Below are positions 17,127 through 28,961 of a DNA stretch of 64,000 nt, in pieces. Both the position numbers and the translations under genes were made by a program. The stretch is from assembly GCF_901827185.1 (NCBI RefSeq), contig NZ_LR594671.1:310001-374000 (forward strand), written 5' to 3'. Below the pieces are notes generated by a model, which saw nothing but the letters and a program-made list of their open reading frames with translations, made no database searches and was not told the origin of the DNA. Within the stretch, counting starts at the first letter, position 1, and each line of letters begins with the position of its first letter. The stretch comes from Variovorax sp. PBL-E5 (lineage in GTDB: Bacteria; Pseudomonadota; Gammaproteobacteria; Burkholderiales; Burkholderiaceae_C).

Positions 17127-18299
17127 ATGCATCGTTTTTCCGGCGTGTTGCGCGCGCTGATATGTGCCGCCTCTGCATCTTTTTGCATGCTCGTGGGGGC
17201 CCAGACGCCGGTGCCGCCCGAAGTCGCCGCGCGGAGCTATCTGCTGCTCGACGTGACGGCCAACCAGATCCTGACGCAGAAGGACATCGACAGTCCCGTC
17301 GAGCCCGCCTCGCTCACCAAGCTGATGACCACCTACCTGGTCTTCGACGCGCTCAAGGCCAGGAAAATCACGCTGGAACAGACTTTGCCGGTCAGCACCC
17401 GCGCCTGGAAGATGCCCGGTTCGCGGATGTTCATCGACCCCAAGATGCAGGTGCCGGTCGAGGATCTCGTCAAGGGGCTGGTCGTGCAGTCGGCCAACGA
17501 TGCGACGATCGTTCTGGCCGAGGCGGTCGGCGGCACGGTCGAGCACTTCGTCGAGCTCATGAACGAGCAGGCCAAGGCGCTCGGCATGAAGAACACGACC
17601 TACAAGAACCCTGAAGGCACCACGGCGCCGGGACACACCACCACAGCGCGTGACCTCAGCATTCTGGCGAGCCATCTGATCCGGGATTTTCCGGAATACA
17701 CGCACTATTCCGCCATCAAGAAGTACCGCTATCCCGGCACGCCGTCGACCAATGACACCAACCGCAATGTGCTGCTGTTTCGCGACCCGACCGTCGATGG
17801 CCTCAAGACCGGCCATACCGAAGCGGCCGGCTATGGCATGGTCGTGACCGCCAAGCGTGAATTCCCGAATCTCGGTAGCGGTGGCCGGCGTCTGCTCGCG
17901 ATTCTCCTGGGAGCGTCGAGCGAAAACATGCGAGCCAACGAGTCGCAGAAGCTGCTGAACTGGGGCTATACCGCCTATGACGCGGTCCGCCTGTTCGACG
18001 CCAATCAAGCCGTCGCGACGCCTCCGGTCTGGAAGGGCAAGGCGAACACCATCAAGCTGGGCCGTCAGGAAGCCATCGTGGTGGACGTTCCCGCAGGGTC
18101 TGCAGGGAAGATCAAGACCCAGGTCGCACGTCCTGATCCGCTGGTCGCGCCATTCGCGCGCTATCAGCCGGTCGGTTCGCTCAAGGTCAGCCTGGCCGAC
18201 CAGCAGATCGCGGAAGTGCCGCTGGTCGCGCTCGAGCCCGTGGAGCAGGCAGGCGTGCTGGGTCGCGCCTGGGATGCCGTACGACTCTGGATAAAGTAG
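17127..18299 (+). CDS. D-alanyl-D-alanine carboxypeptidase (PBP5/6 type)
   Basis: A 390-residue periplasmic serine peptidase of family S11 that trims the terminal D-Ala of peptidoglycan pentapeptides (DacA/DacC group). The signal peptide ends near VGAQT. Active-site motifs are SLTK (SxxK, about residue 64), SAN (about 121) and KTGHT (about 229), in the usual order. The C-terminal region (about 285-390) is the beta-rich PBP5 domain and ends in a likely amphipathic membrane anchor RAWDAVRLWIK. The ATG at 17127 begins the signal peptide. Its stop is directly followed by a dispersed repeat that separates it from rpsL. Confidence 0.95.
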   Translation: MHRFSGVLRALICAASASFCMLVGAQTPVPPEVAARSYLLLDVTANQILTQKDIDSPVEPASLTKLMTTYLVFDALKARKITLEQTLPVSTRAWKMPGSRMFIDPKMQVPVEDLVKGLVVQSANDATIVLAEAVGGTVEHFVELMNEQAKALGMKNTTYKNPEGTTAPGHTTTARDLSILASHLIRDFPEYTHYSAIKKYRYPGTPSTNDTNRNVLLFRDPTVDGLKTGHTEAAGYGMVVTAKREFPNLGSGGRRLLAILLGASSENMRANESQKLLNWGYTAYDAVRLFDANQAVATPPVWKGKANTIKLGRQEAIVVDVPAGSAGKIKTQVARPDPLVAPFARYQPVGSLKVSLADQQIAEVPLVALEPVEQAGVLGRAWDAVRLWIK

Positions 18300-18389
18300 G
18301 CTCGCCCCCAGGCTACGCGCACTTCGTGTCGCTACGTCTTCCCCCTACCGGGGGCGCTGCCAGCGGACCGGCGAAGCCGGATCCGCGGC
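18300..18389 (+). repeat. Dispersed intergenic repeat, copy 1
   Basis: Begins at the base after the dacA/C-type stop codon with GCTCGCCCCCAGGCTACG, includes CACTTCGTGTCGCT, a CCCCC-TACC-GGGGG hairpin and a second hairpin around ACCGGCGAAGCCGGATCCGC. Copies with the same order lie at 18468-18562 (inverted), 21862-21957 and 58296-58386. No reading frame or transposase is present. Confidence 0.85.
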
Positions 18390-18467
18390 TGCTCCCGAAT
18401 GCAGCGCGCTACGCGCGGCCGCCCGAACGACCCCAAACACCCCAACGGTTGGGACGGCGCCATTCGT

Positions 18468-18562
18468 GAAACACCGCGGATCCGGCTCCGCCGGTCCGCC
18501 GGTGTTGCCCCCGGTAGGGGGAAGGCGTAGCGACACGAAGTGCGCGTAGTCTGGGGGCGAGC
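18468..18562 (-). repeat. Dispersed intergenic repeat, copy 2 (inverted)
   Basis: The reverse complement matches copy 1 almost base for base over about 90 bases (GCTCGCCCCCAGACTACG at its outer end). With copy 1 it forms a large inverted repeat with a spacer of about 78 bases. Its outer end at 18562 touches the rpsL -10 box. Confidence 0.85.
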
Positions 18563-18568
18563 TATAAT
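18541..18568 (+). promoter_or_regulatory. Probable rpsL (str operon) promoter
   Basis: A perfect -10 hexamer TATAAT stands at 18563-18568, about 107 bases before the rpsL start. The -35 region (18541-18546, TGCGCG, spacer 16) is poor and lies inside the inverted copy of the dispersed repeat, so promoter strength must come from the -10 or other elements. The rest of the 18300-18674 gap is the repeat pair and its GC-rich spacer. Confidence 0.5.
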
Positions 18569-18674
18569 CTTTGGCTTTTCGGAAAAATCCGAAGGGTTTC
18601 ACGTTTTCGTCATCTTCCGGTACCTCATGTCACGATGAGGGTTACATGGCCGGAGTTTTGGGACTTATTCATTC

Positions 18675-19052
18675 ATGCCAACCATCAATCAACTGGTGCG
18701 TCAGGGTCGCGAGGTCGAAAAGATCAAGTCGAAGAGCCCTGCCATGCAGAACTCGCCGCAACGTCGTGGCGTCTGCACCCGGGTCTACACCACGACCCCC
18801 AAGAAGCCGAACTCGGCGCTGCGCAAGGTCGCCAAGGTGCGCCTGACCAACGGCTTCGAAGTCATCTCCTACATCGGCGGTGAAGGCCACAACCTGCAGG
18901 AACACAGCGTGGTGCTGGTTCGCGGCGGTCGTGTCAAGGACTTGCCCGGTGTGCGCTATCACATCGTGCGCGGTTCGCTCGACTTGCAAGGCGTGAAAGA
19001 CCGCAAGCAGTCGCGTTCCAAGTACGGCGCAAAGCGCCCCAAGAAGGCTTAA
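18675..19052 (+). CDS. rpsL: 30S ribosomal protein S12
   Basis: Decoding-centre protein of the small subunit, 125 residues, full length. The sequence is the standard one: [12 protein letters not shown] at the start, [20 protein letters not shown], and [16 protein letters not shown]. Lysines where streptomycin-resistance mutations occur (K43 and K88 in E. coli; here in TTPKKPN and VKDLPG) are wild type. It is first in the str operon, ahead of rpsG. Upstream is not rpoC, as in many relatives, but a carboxypeptidase and a repeat pair. Confidence 0.98.
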   Translation: MPTINQLVRQGREVEKIKSKSPAMQNSPQRRGVCTRVYTTTPKKPNSALRKVAKVRLTNGFEVISYIGGEGHNLQEHSVVLVRGGRVKDLPGVRYHIVRGSLDLQGVKDRKQSRSKYGAKRPKKA

Positions 19053-19144
19053 GGCTTTCAGGTTTCATCCACGGTGTTCGGCGTGCCTTGGCGGGCGCAT
19101 CGGACGAAGTGACCCGCTGTTGGGTCGAGTAAGTGAGAGTTCTT

Positions 19145-19180
19145 GTTGGCTCTCGCGGTGCCGCAAAAAGCGGTGCCAAC
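19145..19180 (+). promoter_or_regulatory. Structured rpsL-rpsG spacer, possible S7 autoregulatory site
   Basis: In the 149-base gap, GTTGGC (19145-19150) and GCCAAC (19175-19180) can pair around an inner GCGG-TG-CCGC hairpin; GCGGTGCC occurs twice. In E. coli the corresponding spacer binds S7 to repress translation, so a similar role is possible, but the primary sequences were not compared. Confidence 0.3.
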
Positions 19181-19201
19181 TGAAGCAAAGAGGTTAGAAA
19201 A

Positions 19202-19675
19202 ATGCCACGTCGTCGCGAAGTTCCCAAACGTGAAATCCTGCCGGACCCGAAGTACGGCAATGTCGAGCTGTCGAAATTCATGAACGTGATCATGGAAGGC
19301 GGCAAGAAGGCGATCGCCGAGCGCATCATCTATGGCGCGCTCGACCAGATCGAGAAGAAGAACCCCGGCAAGGACCCGGTCGAAGCCTTCACCATGGCCA
19401 TCAACAATGTGAAGCCGATGGTCGAAGTGAAGTCGCGCCGCGTCGGTGGCGCGAATTACCAGGTGCCCGTCGAAGTGCGTCCCGTGCGCCGCCTGGCGCT
19501 GTCGATGCGCTGGATCAAGGAAGCAGCGCGCAAGCGCGGCGAGAAGTCGATGGCCCTGCGTCTGGCCAACGAACTCATGGAAGCCACGGAAGGTCGTGGC
19601 GGCGCCATGAAGAAGCGCGATGAGGTGCATCGCATGGCCGAAGCGAACAAGGCCTTCAGCCACTTCCGCTTCTAA
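19202..19675 (+). CDS. rpsG: 30S ribosomal protein S7
   Basis: Primary 16S rRNA-binding protein of the small-subunit head, 157 residues. Diagnostic regions are [37 protein letters not shown], and the C-terminal [13 protein letters not shown]. The length matches the beta/gammaproteobacterial form. It lies in the str operon between rpsL and fusA; the 86-base gap to fusA holds a hairpin. Confidence 0.98.
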   Translation: MPRRREVPKREILPDPKYGNVELSKFMNVIMEGGKKAIAERIIYGALDQIEKKNPGKDPVEAFTMAINNVKPMVEVKSRRVGGANYQVPVEVRPVRRLALSMRWIKEAARKRGEKSMALRLANELMEATEGRGGAMKKRDEVHRMAEANKAFSHFRF

Positions 19676-19705
19676 GAGCCGTCCCCCCAAATCAAGACAG
19701 GCTGG

Positions 19706-19739
19706 AAGCCCGACCCACCGAGCGCGGTGGGCGGGCTTT
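19706..19739 (+). terminator. Hairpin between rpsG and fusA (weak terminator or attenuator)
   Basis: AAGCCCG-a-CCCACC pairs with GGTGGG-CGGGCTT around loop GAGCGC (13 bp with one bulge). Only TTTC follows, so full termination is unlikely; it may adjust the fusA-tuf share of transcription. Confidence 0.4.
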
Positions 19740-19761
19740 CATCCGTTAACGGAGTATTTTC

Positions 19762-21861
<2,100 letters not shown>

Positions 21862-21957
21862 GTTCGCCCCCCAGGCTGCTCGCACTGCGTGTCGCTTCGC
21901 CAACCCCCTTCCGGGGGCGACACCAGCGAACCGGCAAAGCCGGATCCGCGGTGTCTT
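21862..21957 (+). repeat. Dispersed intergenic repeat, copy 3
   Basis: Starts right after the fusA stop with GTTCGCCCCCCAGGCTGC, then CACTGCGTGTCGCTTCG, a CCCCCTTCCGGGGG hairpin and CCGGCAAAGCCGGATCCGC. It is more diverged than copies 1 and 2. The remaining 143 bases to tuf hold the tuf leader, in which I see no clear promoter or riboswitch. Confidence 0.82.
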
Positions 21958-22100
21958 GCGAAGGGATGGCGGAGGTGTGACGAGACTGGGTTGTTTTTGT
22001 TGTCTGCGATCGTGTGCCTCTCGTTGCCCGTGGCGAGGGAATCAGCAACATGGTGCAGACGTTAAACCGTACACGGGCACTGCTCTTTCAAGGATAGAAA

Positions 22101-23294
<1,194 letters not shown>

Positions 23295-23317
23295 TTCGAA
23301 CGCACAAAGGAATCACC

Positions 23318-23632
23318 ATGGCCACCAAGCAAAAAATCCGCATCCGCCTGAAGGCGTTCGACTACAAGCTGATCGACCAGTCGGCGGCCGAGATCGTGGA
23401 CACCGCCAAGCGCACCGGCGCCATCGTCAAGGGTCCCGTGCCGCTGCCGACCCGCATGAAGCGTTTCGACATCCTGCGTTCGCCGCACGTCAACAAGACG
23501 AGCCGCGACCAGTTCGAGATCCGCACGCACCAGCGCCTGATGGACATCGTCGACCCCACCGACAAGACCGTGGACGCGCTGATGAAGCTCGACCTGCCGG
23601 CCGGCGTGGACGTCGAGATCAAGCTGCAGTAA
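23318..23632 (+). CDS. rpsJ: 30S ribosomal protein S10 (NusE)
   Basis: A 104-residue small-subunit protein, also the antitermination factor NusE. Diagnostic regions are [26 protein letters not shown] and the [13 protein letters not shown] loop (here [18 protein letters not shown]). ATG 23318 has AAAGGA eleven bases upstream. In E. coli rpsJ heads the S10 operon; here a terminator and a separate promoter stand between it and rplC, so it belongs to the str transcript. Confidence 0.97.
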   Translation: MATKQKIRIRLKAFDYKLIDQSAAEIVDTAKRTGAIVKGPVPLPTRMKRFDILRSPHVNKTSRDQFEIRTHQRLMDIVDPTDKTVDALMKLDLPAGVDVEIKLQ

Positions 23633-23653
23633 GCCCACGGCGCTGAGCTCATG

Positions 23654-23689
23654 AAGCCCGCATGCAGCGATGCATGCGGGCTTTGTTTT
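23654..23689 (+). terminator. Rho-independent terminator after rpsJ
   Basis: A perfect 13-bp stem AAGCCCGCATGCA / TGCATGCGGGCTT (23654-23666, 23671-23683) with loop GCGA is followed by TGTTTTG. It ends the str-rpsJ transcript before rplC. Confidence 0.9.
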
Positions 23690-23692
23690 GTG

Positions 23693-23722
23693 TTGCGCCT
23701 ATGTTGGTAGCCGGGCTATAAT
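23693..23722 (+). promoter_or_regulatory. Promoter of the rplC-rpsQ operon
   Basis: A perfect TATAAT at 23717-23722 with TTGCGC at 23693-23698 (spacer 18), right after a terminator and about 135 bases before rplC. The leader can form a hairpin pairing GCT..GCCA (23802-23811) with TGGCAGC (23819-23825), a place for autogenous control. Confidence 0.75.
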
Positions 23723-23857
23723 CGCCGGCTCTGCCTAACTTGCGTCCTTTGCGGGCGCTTCTTGGTGCAGGGCTTTATCAACCTTCTCTCGCATACCAAA
23801 CGCTGTCGCCAATTGAAGTGGCAGCGGCGGGAGAGGATTCCATTTTTGGAGAAAAAA

Positions 23858-24535
23858 ATGAGTCTGAGCAACTCCCTCGGGTTGCTGGGCCGCAAGGTGG
23901 GGATGATGCGTCTCTTCACCGATGACGGGGATGCAGTTCCCGTCACGGTGGTGGATGTGTCCAACAACCGCGTGACCCAGATCAAAACCCAAGAGACTGA
24001 TGGCTACGTCGCGCTGCAAGTGACGTTCGGTTCGCGCAAGGCATCGCGCGTGACCAAGCCGCAAGCCGGCCACCTCGCCAAGGCGGGCGTCGAAGCTGGC
24101 GAAATCATCCAGGAATTCCGTGTCACCGCCGATGCGGCCGCCCAGCACAAGGCTGGCGGCGCGATCGCGGTGAGCAGCGTGTTCGCGGTCGGCCAGAAGG
24201 TCGACGTGCAGGGCACTTCGATCGGCAAGGGCTTCGCCGGCACGATCAAGCGCCACAACATGAGCTCGCAACGCGCGTCGCACGGCAACAGCCGTTCGCA
24301 CAACGTTCCGGGCTCGATCGGCATGGCGCAGGATCCGGGCCGCGTGTTCCCGGGCAAGCGCATGACGGGCCATCTCGGCGACGTCACCGTGACCACCCAG
24401 AACCTCGACGTGATCCGCATCGACGAAGCCCGTCAGCTGCTACTGATCAAGGGCGCGATTCCGGGCTCGAAGGGTGGCTTCGTCACCGTGCGCCCGGCCG
24501 TCAAGGCCAAGTCGCAAGCGGCCCCTGCGGCTTAA
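23858..24535 (+). CDS. rplC: 50S ribosomal protein L3
   Basis: Early 23S rRNA-binding protein near the peptidyl transferase centre, 225 residues. Diagnostic stretches are [16 protein letters not shown], the long loop with [20 protein letters not shown] and [17 protein letters not shown], and [19 protein letters not shown] 23858 has GGAG six bases upstream. It is the first gene after the internal promoter. The C-terminal AKSQAAPAA tail is slightly longer than in E. coli. Confidence 0.98.
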   Translation: MSLSNSLGLLGRKVGMMRLFTDDGDAVPVTVVDVSNNRVTQIKTQETDGYVALQVTFGSRKASRVTKPQAGHLAKAGVEAGEIIQEFRVTADAAAQHKAGGAIAVSSVFAVGQKVDVQGTSIGKGFAGTIKRHNMSSQRASHGNSRSHNVPGSIGMAQDPGRVFPGKRMTGHLGDVTVTTQNLDVIRIDEARQLLLIKGAIPGSKGGFVTVRPAVKAKSQAAPAA

Positions 24536-24547
24536 GGAGCGAAAGCA

Positions 24548-25168
24548 ATGCAACTCGAACTCCTGAACGAACAGGGCCAGGCCGCGTCGAAGTACGACGC
24601 CCCCGAGACCGTGTTCGGCCGTGACTACAACGAGGACCTGGTGCACCAGATCGTCGTCGCATTCCAGGCCAACGCGCGCCAGGGCACCCGTGCCCAGAAG
24701 GACCGCGAACAGGTCAAGCACTCGACCAAGAAGCCGTTCAAGCAAAAGGGAACGGGCCGCGCCCGTGCCGGTATGACGTCCTCGCCGCTGTGGCGCGGGG
24801 GCGGCCGGATTTTCCCGAACATGCCCGACGAAAACTTCTCGCAGAAGATCAACAAGAAGATGTACCGCGCCGGCATGGCCTCCATCTTCTCGCAGCTCGC
24901 CCGCGAAGGCCGTCTGGCCGTGGTCGATTCGATCAAGGTCGATTCGCCCAAGACCAAGGCACTGGCCGCCAAGTTCAAGGCGATGAATCTCGACTCCGTG
25001 CTCGTGATCGCCGAGGAAGTCGACGAGAACCTGTATCTGGCTTCGCGCAACCTGATCAACGTGCTCGTGGTCGAACCGCGTTACGCCGATCCGGTGTCGC
25101 TGGTGCACTACAAGAAGGTGCTGGTCACCAAGGGCGCCGTCGACAAGCTCAAGGAGATGTTCGCATGA
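24548..25168 (+). CDS. rplD: 50S ribosomal protein L4
   Basis: Exit-tunnel protein of the large subunit, 206 residues; in E. coli also the autogenous repressor of the S10 operon. The extended loop [26 protein letters not shown] is intact, including the region linked to macrolide sensitivity. A GGAGCGAAAGCA ribosome site precedes the ATG. Its stop overlaps the rplW start. Confidence 0.98.
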   Translation: MQLELLNEQGQAASKYDAPETVFGRDYNEDLVHQIVVAFQANARQGTRAQKDREQVKHSTKKPFKQKGTGRARAGMTSSPLWRGGGRIFPNMPDENFSQKINKKMYRAGMASIFSQLAREGRLAVVDSIKVDSPKTKALAAKFKAMNLDSVLVIAEEVDENLYLASRNLINVLVVEPRYADPVSLVHYKKVLVTKGAVDKLKEMFA

Positions 25169-25500
25169 GCCGCATGAATCCGACGCCGCAACAACGTCAG
25201 TTCGACGAAGGTCGCCTGATGAGCGTTCTGGTCGCCCCGATCGTGTCCGAGAAGGCCACGATGGTCGGCGAGAAGTCGAACGCAGTCACTTTCAAGGTGT
25301 TGCAGGACGCCACCAAGCCCGAGATCAAGGCCGCCGTCGAACTGATGTTCAAGGTCGAGGTCCAGGGCGTGTCGGTGCTCAACACCAAGGGCAAGACCAA
25401 GCGCTTTGGCAAGTCCATCGGCCGCCGCGACAACATTCGCAAGGCCTATGTGACGCTCAAGGCCGGTCAAGAGCTCAACCTCGCTGGGGAAGGCGCTTAA
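25165..25500 (+). CDS. rplW: 50S ribosomal protein L23
   Basis: Tunnel-exit protein of the large subunit that docks trigger factor and SRP, 111 residues. [16 protein letters not shown] and the [20 protein letters not shown] basic segment are diagnostic. ATG 25165 overlaps the L4 stop (ATGA) and has AAGGAG eight bases upstream inside rplD; a later ATG (25174) is possible. The N-terminus has about ten extra residues compared with E. coli. Confidence 0.97.
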   Translation: MSRMNPTPQQRQFDEGRLMSVLVAPIVSEKATMVGEKSNAVTFKVLQDATKPEIKAAVELMFKVEVQGVSVLNTKGKTKRFGKSIGRRDNIRKAYVTLKAGQELNLAGEGA

Positions 25501-25502
25501 TC

Positions 25503-26327
25503 ATGGCCGTCATCAAGATGAAACCCACTTCGCCGGGCCAACGCGGCGCGGTGAAGATCTCGCGGGACCACCTCTACAAGGGTGCGCCGCATGCAGCCCT
25601 GCTGGAGCCGCAATTCCAGAAGGCCGGCCGCAACAACAACGGCCACATCACGACCCGTCACAAGGGCGGTGGGCACAAGCATCACTACCGCGTGGTGGAC
25701 TTCGTGCGCAACAAGGACGGCATCCCGGCCAAGGTCGAACGCATCGAATACGACCCGAACCGCACCGCCCACATCGCGCTCGTATGCTATGCCGACGGTG
25801 AACGCCGCTACATCATCGCCCCGCGCGGTCTGGAAGCCGGCGCAACGCTGCTGAGCGGTTCGGAAGCCCCGATCCGCGCCGGCAACACGCTGCCGATCCG
25901 CAACATCCCGGTGGGCTCGACCATCCACTGCATCGAACTGCAGCCCGGCAAGGGCGCGCAGATCGCTCGTTCGGCTGGCACGTCGGCCACGCTGCTGGCG
26001 CGCGAAGGCGTCTACGCCCAGGTCCGCATGCGCTCGGGCGAAGTCCGCCGCATTCACGTCGAATGCCGCGCGACCATCGGCGAAGTGGCCAATGAAGAGC
26101 ACAGCCTGCGTCAACTCGGCAAGGCCGGCGTGAAGCGCTGGATGGGCATTCGCCCGACCGTTCGCGGCGTGGTGATGAACCCGGTCGACCACCCGCACGG
26201 TGGCGGCGAAGGCAAGACCGGCGAAGGCCGCCATCCTGTCGACCCCTGGGGCAATCTCACCAAGGGTTATCGCACCCGCAACAACAAGCGCACGCAAGTC
26301 TTCATCGTGTCGCGTCGCAAGAAGTAA
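25503..26327 (+). CDS. rplB: 50S ribosomal protein L2
   Basis: Large-subunit core protein required for subunit joining and peptidyl transferase activity, 274 residues. Diagnostic stretches are [35 protein letters not shown] and the functionally critical [12 protein letters not shown] with the conserved His. Starts two bases after the rplW stop. Confidence 0.98.
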   Translation: MAVIKMKPTSPGQRGAVKISRDHLYKGAPHAALLEPQFQKAGRNNNGHITTRHKGGGHKHHYRVVDFVRNKDGIPAKVERIEYDPNRTAHIALVCYADGERRYIIAPRGLEAGATLLSGSEAPIRAGNTLPIRNIPVGSTIHCIELQPGKGAQIARSAGTSATLLAREGVYAQVRMRSGEVRRIHVECRATIGEVANEEHSLRQLGKAGVKRWMGIRPTVRGVVMNPVDHPHGGGEGKTGEGRHPVDPWGNLTKGYRTRNNKRTQVFIVSRRKK

Positions 26328-26338
26328 GGGACAGCACA

Positions 26339-26617
26339 ATGACTCGCTCTCTCAAAAAGGGTCCGTTCGTCGACCACCATCTGGTGGCCAAGGCCGACAA
26401 GGCCGTGACGACCAAGGACAAGAAGCCGATCAAGACTTGGTCGCGCCGTTCGATGGTGCTGCCCGAATTCATCGGCCTAACCATCGCCGTCCACAACGGC
26501 AAGCAGCACGTGCCTGTCTACATCACCGACCAGATGGTCGGCCACAAGCTCGGCGAATTTGCGCTCACGCGCACGTTCAAGGGGCACCCCGCGGACAAGA
26601 AAGTCCAGAAGAAGTAA
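26339..26617 (+). CDS. rpsS: 30S ribosomal protein S19
   Basis: Small-subunit head protein, 92 residues, full length. [15 protein letters not shown] at the start, the [20 protein letters not shown] core and the [15 protein letters not shown] region are diagnostic. Starts 11 bases after rplB and ends ten bases before rplV. Confidence 0.98.
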   Translation: MTRSLKKGPFVDHHLVAKADKAVTTKDKKPIKTWSRRSMVLPEFIGLTIAVHNGKQHVPVYITDQMVGHKLGEFALTRTFKGHPADKKVQKK

Positions 26618-26626
26618 GGAACGACC

Positions 26627-26959
26627 ATGTCTGAAACACGTGCAGTCCTCCGCGGCGTCCGCCTTTCGGTCGACAAGGGCCGTCTGGTCGCCGATCTGAT
26701 CCGCGGCAAGAAGGTCGATCAAGCGCTCAACATCCTGCAGTTCACGCAGAAGAAGGCCGCTGTGATCGTCAAGAAGGTGCTCGAATCGGCCATCGCCAAC
26801 GCCGAGCACAACGACGGCGCCGACATCGACGAGCTGAAGGTCAAGACCATCTACGTCGAGCAGGGCGCCACGCTCAAGCGCTTCACCGCGCGCGCCAAGG
26901 GTCGCGGCAATCGCATCAGCAAGCCCACGTGCCATGTGTACGTGACGGTCGGCAACTAA
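26627..26959 (+). CDS. rplV: 50S ribosomal protein L22
   Basis: Large-subunit protein whose beta-hairpin lines the exit tunnel, 110 residues. The start [21 protein letters not shown], the [15 protein letters not shown] helix and the hairpin tip [20 protein letters not shown] are as expected, with no loop deletion of the kind linked to macrolide resistance. Confidence 0.98.
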   Translation: MSETRAVLRGVRLSVDKGRLVADLIRGKKVDQALNILQFTQKKAAVIVKKVLESAIANAEHNDGADIDELKVKTIYVEQGATLKRFTARAKGRGNRISKPTCHVYVTVGN

Positions 26960-26974
26960 GAGGCCTGGAAGAAT

Positions 26975-27901
26975 ATGGGACAGAAGATCCACCCCACCGG
27001 CTTCCGCCTTGCGGTCAGCCGTAACTGGTCCAGCCGCTGGTATGCGAGCAACCGTGATTTCGCGGGCATGCTGGCCGAAGACATCAAGGTGCGCGAGTAC
27101 CTGAAGAAGAAGCTCAAGAATGCCTCCGTTTCGCGCGTGCTGATCGAGCGTCCCGCCAAGAACGCCCGCATCACGATCTACTCGGCACGTCCGGGCGTCG
27201 TGATCGGCAAGAAGGGCGAAGACATCGAGAACCTCAAGCGTGAACTCGGCCGCCAGCTCGGCGTGCCGGTCGCGGTCAACATCGAAGAAGTGCGCAAGCC
27301 CGAAATCGATGCCCAACTGATCGCCGACAGCATCACGCAGCAGCTCGAGAAGCGCATCATGTTCCGCCGCGCCATGAAGCGTGCGATGCAGAACGCGATG
27401 CGTCTGGGTGCCCAGGGCATCAAGATCATGTCGGCCGGCCGCCTGAACGGCATCGAAATCGCGCGCACCGAGTGGTACCGCGAAGGCCGCGTGCCGCTGC
27501 ATACGCTGCGCGCCGACATCGACTACGGCACCTCGGAAGCCAAGACCACCTACGGCGTCATCGGCGTCAAGGTCTGGGTCTACAAGGGCGATACGCTGGG
27601 CCGCAACGACCTGCCCGCCGTCGAGACGCCGCGTCCCGACGAAGAGCGTCGCCCGCGCGGTCCGCGCCGCGATGGCCGCCCGGGTGGCGACCGTCCCGGT
27701 TCCGACCGCCGTGGCCCCGGCCCGCGCGCCGGTGCCCGAGGCCCGATCGGCGGCAACGTCGCGCCGGCCGATGGCAGCGACAAGCCCGCAGAAGCCACCG
27801 GGGTAGCCCCTGGCGCCCCGGGTGCAGACTCGAAACCCGCCGTTAAGCGCGTACGCAAAGCCGCGCCAGCTGCAGCAGCTGACGGTGCCAAGACCGAGTG
27901 A
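26975..27901 (+). CDS. rpsC: 30S ribosomal protein S3 with long C-terminal extension
   Basis: Small-subunit protein at the mRNA entry channel, 308 residues. Residues 1 to about 210 are a normal S3: [18 protein letters not shown], the KH-domain [16 protein letters not shown], and [16 protein letters not shown]. coli S3 has 233 residues; here about 90 more follow, first Arg/Gly/Pro/Asp-rich (about 221-255) and then Ala/Pro/Lys-rich (to [10 protein letters not shown] near the end). The extension has the same GC and no frameshift, and is probably disordered. Whether it is shared by close relatives cannot be judged here. Confidence 0.97.
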   Translation: MGQKIHPTGFRLAVSRNWSSRWYASNRDFAGMLAEDIKVREYLKKKLKNASVSRVLIERPAKNARITIYSARPGVVIGKKGEDIENLKRELGRQLGVPVAVNIEEVRKPEIDAQLIADSITQQLEKRIMFRRAMKRAMQNAMRLGAQGIKIMSAGRLNGIEIARTEWYREGRVPLHTLRADIDYGTSEAKTTYGVIGVKVWVYKGDTLGRNDLPAVETPRPDEERRPRGPRRDGRPGGDRPGSDRRGPGPRAGARGPIGGNVAPADGSDKPAEATGVAPGAPGADSKPAVKRVRKAAPAAAADGAKTE

Positions 27902-27929
27902 TCGGTCTTAGAACTACGGAGTAAGAAAA

Positions 27930-28346
27930 ATGCTGCAACCTGCACGCAGAAAGTTCCGCAAGGAGCAAAAGGGCCGCAACACCGGCATCGCGACCCGCGG
28001 CAACGCGGTGTCGTTCGGTGACTTCGGCCTGAAGTCGATCGACCGCGGCCGCCTGACGGCGCGCCAGATCGAAGCCGCACGCCGCGCCATTTCGCGCCAC
28101 GTCAAGCGCGGTGGCCGCATCTGGATTCGCGTGTTCCCCGACAAGCCGATCTCGCACAAGCCTGCCGAAGTGCGGATGGGTAACGGCAAGGGCAACCCCG
28201 AGTACTACGTCGCCGAGATCCAGCCCGGCAAGGTGATCTACGAGATCGTCGGCGTTCCCGAAGAACTCGCACGCGAAGCGTTCCGCCTGGCTGCCGCCAA
28301 GCTGCCGCTGCGCACCACCTTCGTCGCGCGCCAGCTCGGCGCCTGA
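27930..28346 (+). CDS. rplP: 50S ribosomal protein L16
   Basis: Large-subunit protein near the A-site tRNA elbow, 138 residues. The start [17 protein letters not shown], the [23 protein letters not shown] core and the [20 protein letters not shown] loop, which includes the Arg hydroxylated in E. coli, are diagnostic. Confidence 0.98.
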   Translation: MLQPARRKFRKEQKGRNTGIATRGNAVSFGDFGLKSIDRGRLTARQIEAARRAISRHVKRGGRIWIRVFPDKPISHKPAEVRMGNGKGNPEYYVAEIQPGKVIYEIVGVPEELAREAFRLAAAKLPLRTTFVARQLGA

Positions 28347-28361
28347 TCGAGGAGAACACTG

Positions 28362-28616
28362 ATGGCAACACGCAAGAAGAAGGACGCCGCGGCCAAGCCG
28401 GTCAAGGTGTCGAAGGCTGCAACGCTGCGCGACAAGGACGTCGCCGGCTTGCAGACTGAAATCAAGGATCTGCAGAAGGCCCATTTCGGCCTGCGCATGC
28501 AGAAAGCCACGCAACAACTGTCGAACACGTCGACGCTGCGCGTCACGCGCCGCGACATCGCGCGTGCCAAGACCATTCTTGCGCAAAAGCAGCAAGAAAC
28601 CCAAGCCGCCAAGTAA
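28362..28616 (+). CDS. rpmC: 50S ribosomal protein L29 with N-terminal extension
   Basis: Tunnel-exit protein next to L23, 84 residues against about 63 in E. coli. The L29 core starts near residue 20 ([20 protein letters not shown]); before it is a Lys/Ala-rich segment [18 protein letters not shown]. No other ATG, GTG or TTG with a ribosome site fits nearer the core, and GGAG precedes ATG 28362, so the extension is probably translated. Confidence 0.93.
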   Translation: MATRKKKDAAAKPVKVSKAATLRDKDVAGLQTEIKDLQKAHFGLRMQKATQQLSNTSTLRVTRRDIARAKTILAQKQQETQAAK

Positions 28617-28625
28617 GGAGTGAAC

Positions 28626-28895
28626 ATGACGGAAGCTAAAAAATCCCTCAAGCGCACCTTGATCGGCAAGGTGGTCAGCGACAAGCGCGAGAAGACTGTG
28701 ACCGTGCTGGTCGAGCGCCGTGTGAAGCACGAGCTCTACGGCAAGATCGTGGCGAAGACGAGCAAGTACCACGCGCACGACGAAAAGGGCGAGTACAAGC
28801 TCGGCGACACCATCGAGATCACCGAGAGCCGGCCGATCTCGAAATCAAAGAACTGGATCGTGACCCGTTTGGTGGAAAAGGCCGTTCTGGTCTGA
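28626..28895 (+). CDS. rpsQ: 30S ribosomal protein S17
   Basis: Primary 16S rRNA-binding protein, 89 residues. [23 protein letters not shown], the [15 protein letters not shown] stretch and [11 protein letters not shown] are diagnostic. ATG 28626 has AAGGAG five bases upstream; GTG 28620 is inside that site and rejected. It is the last ribosomal gene here: a terminator follows and rplN does not. Confidence 0.97.
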   Translation: MTEAKKSLKRTLIGKVVSDKREKTVTVLVERRVKHELYGKIVAKTSKYHAHDEKGEYKLGDTIEITESRPISKSKNWIVTRLVEKAVLV

Positions 28896-28916
28896 TCGCC
28901 GGCGCCACGGCCTCGC

Positions 28917-28949
28917 AAAATGAGCCCACAATGTGGGCTCATTTTTTTT
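28917..28949 (+). terminator. Strong terminator at the end of the ribosomal operon
   Basis: AAAATGAGCCCACA (28917-28930) pairs with TGTGGGCTCATTTT (28932-28945), a 14-bp perfect palindrome arm set with eight consecutive T. It closes the rplC-rpsQ operon and precedes the peroxiredoxin ATG by 12 bases. Confidence 0.93.
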
Positions 28950-28961
28950 GGGAGCATTTTG

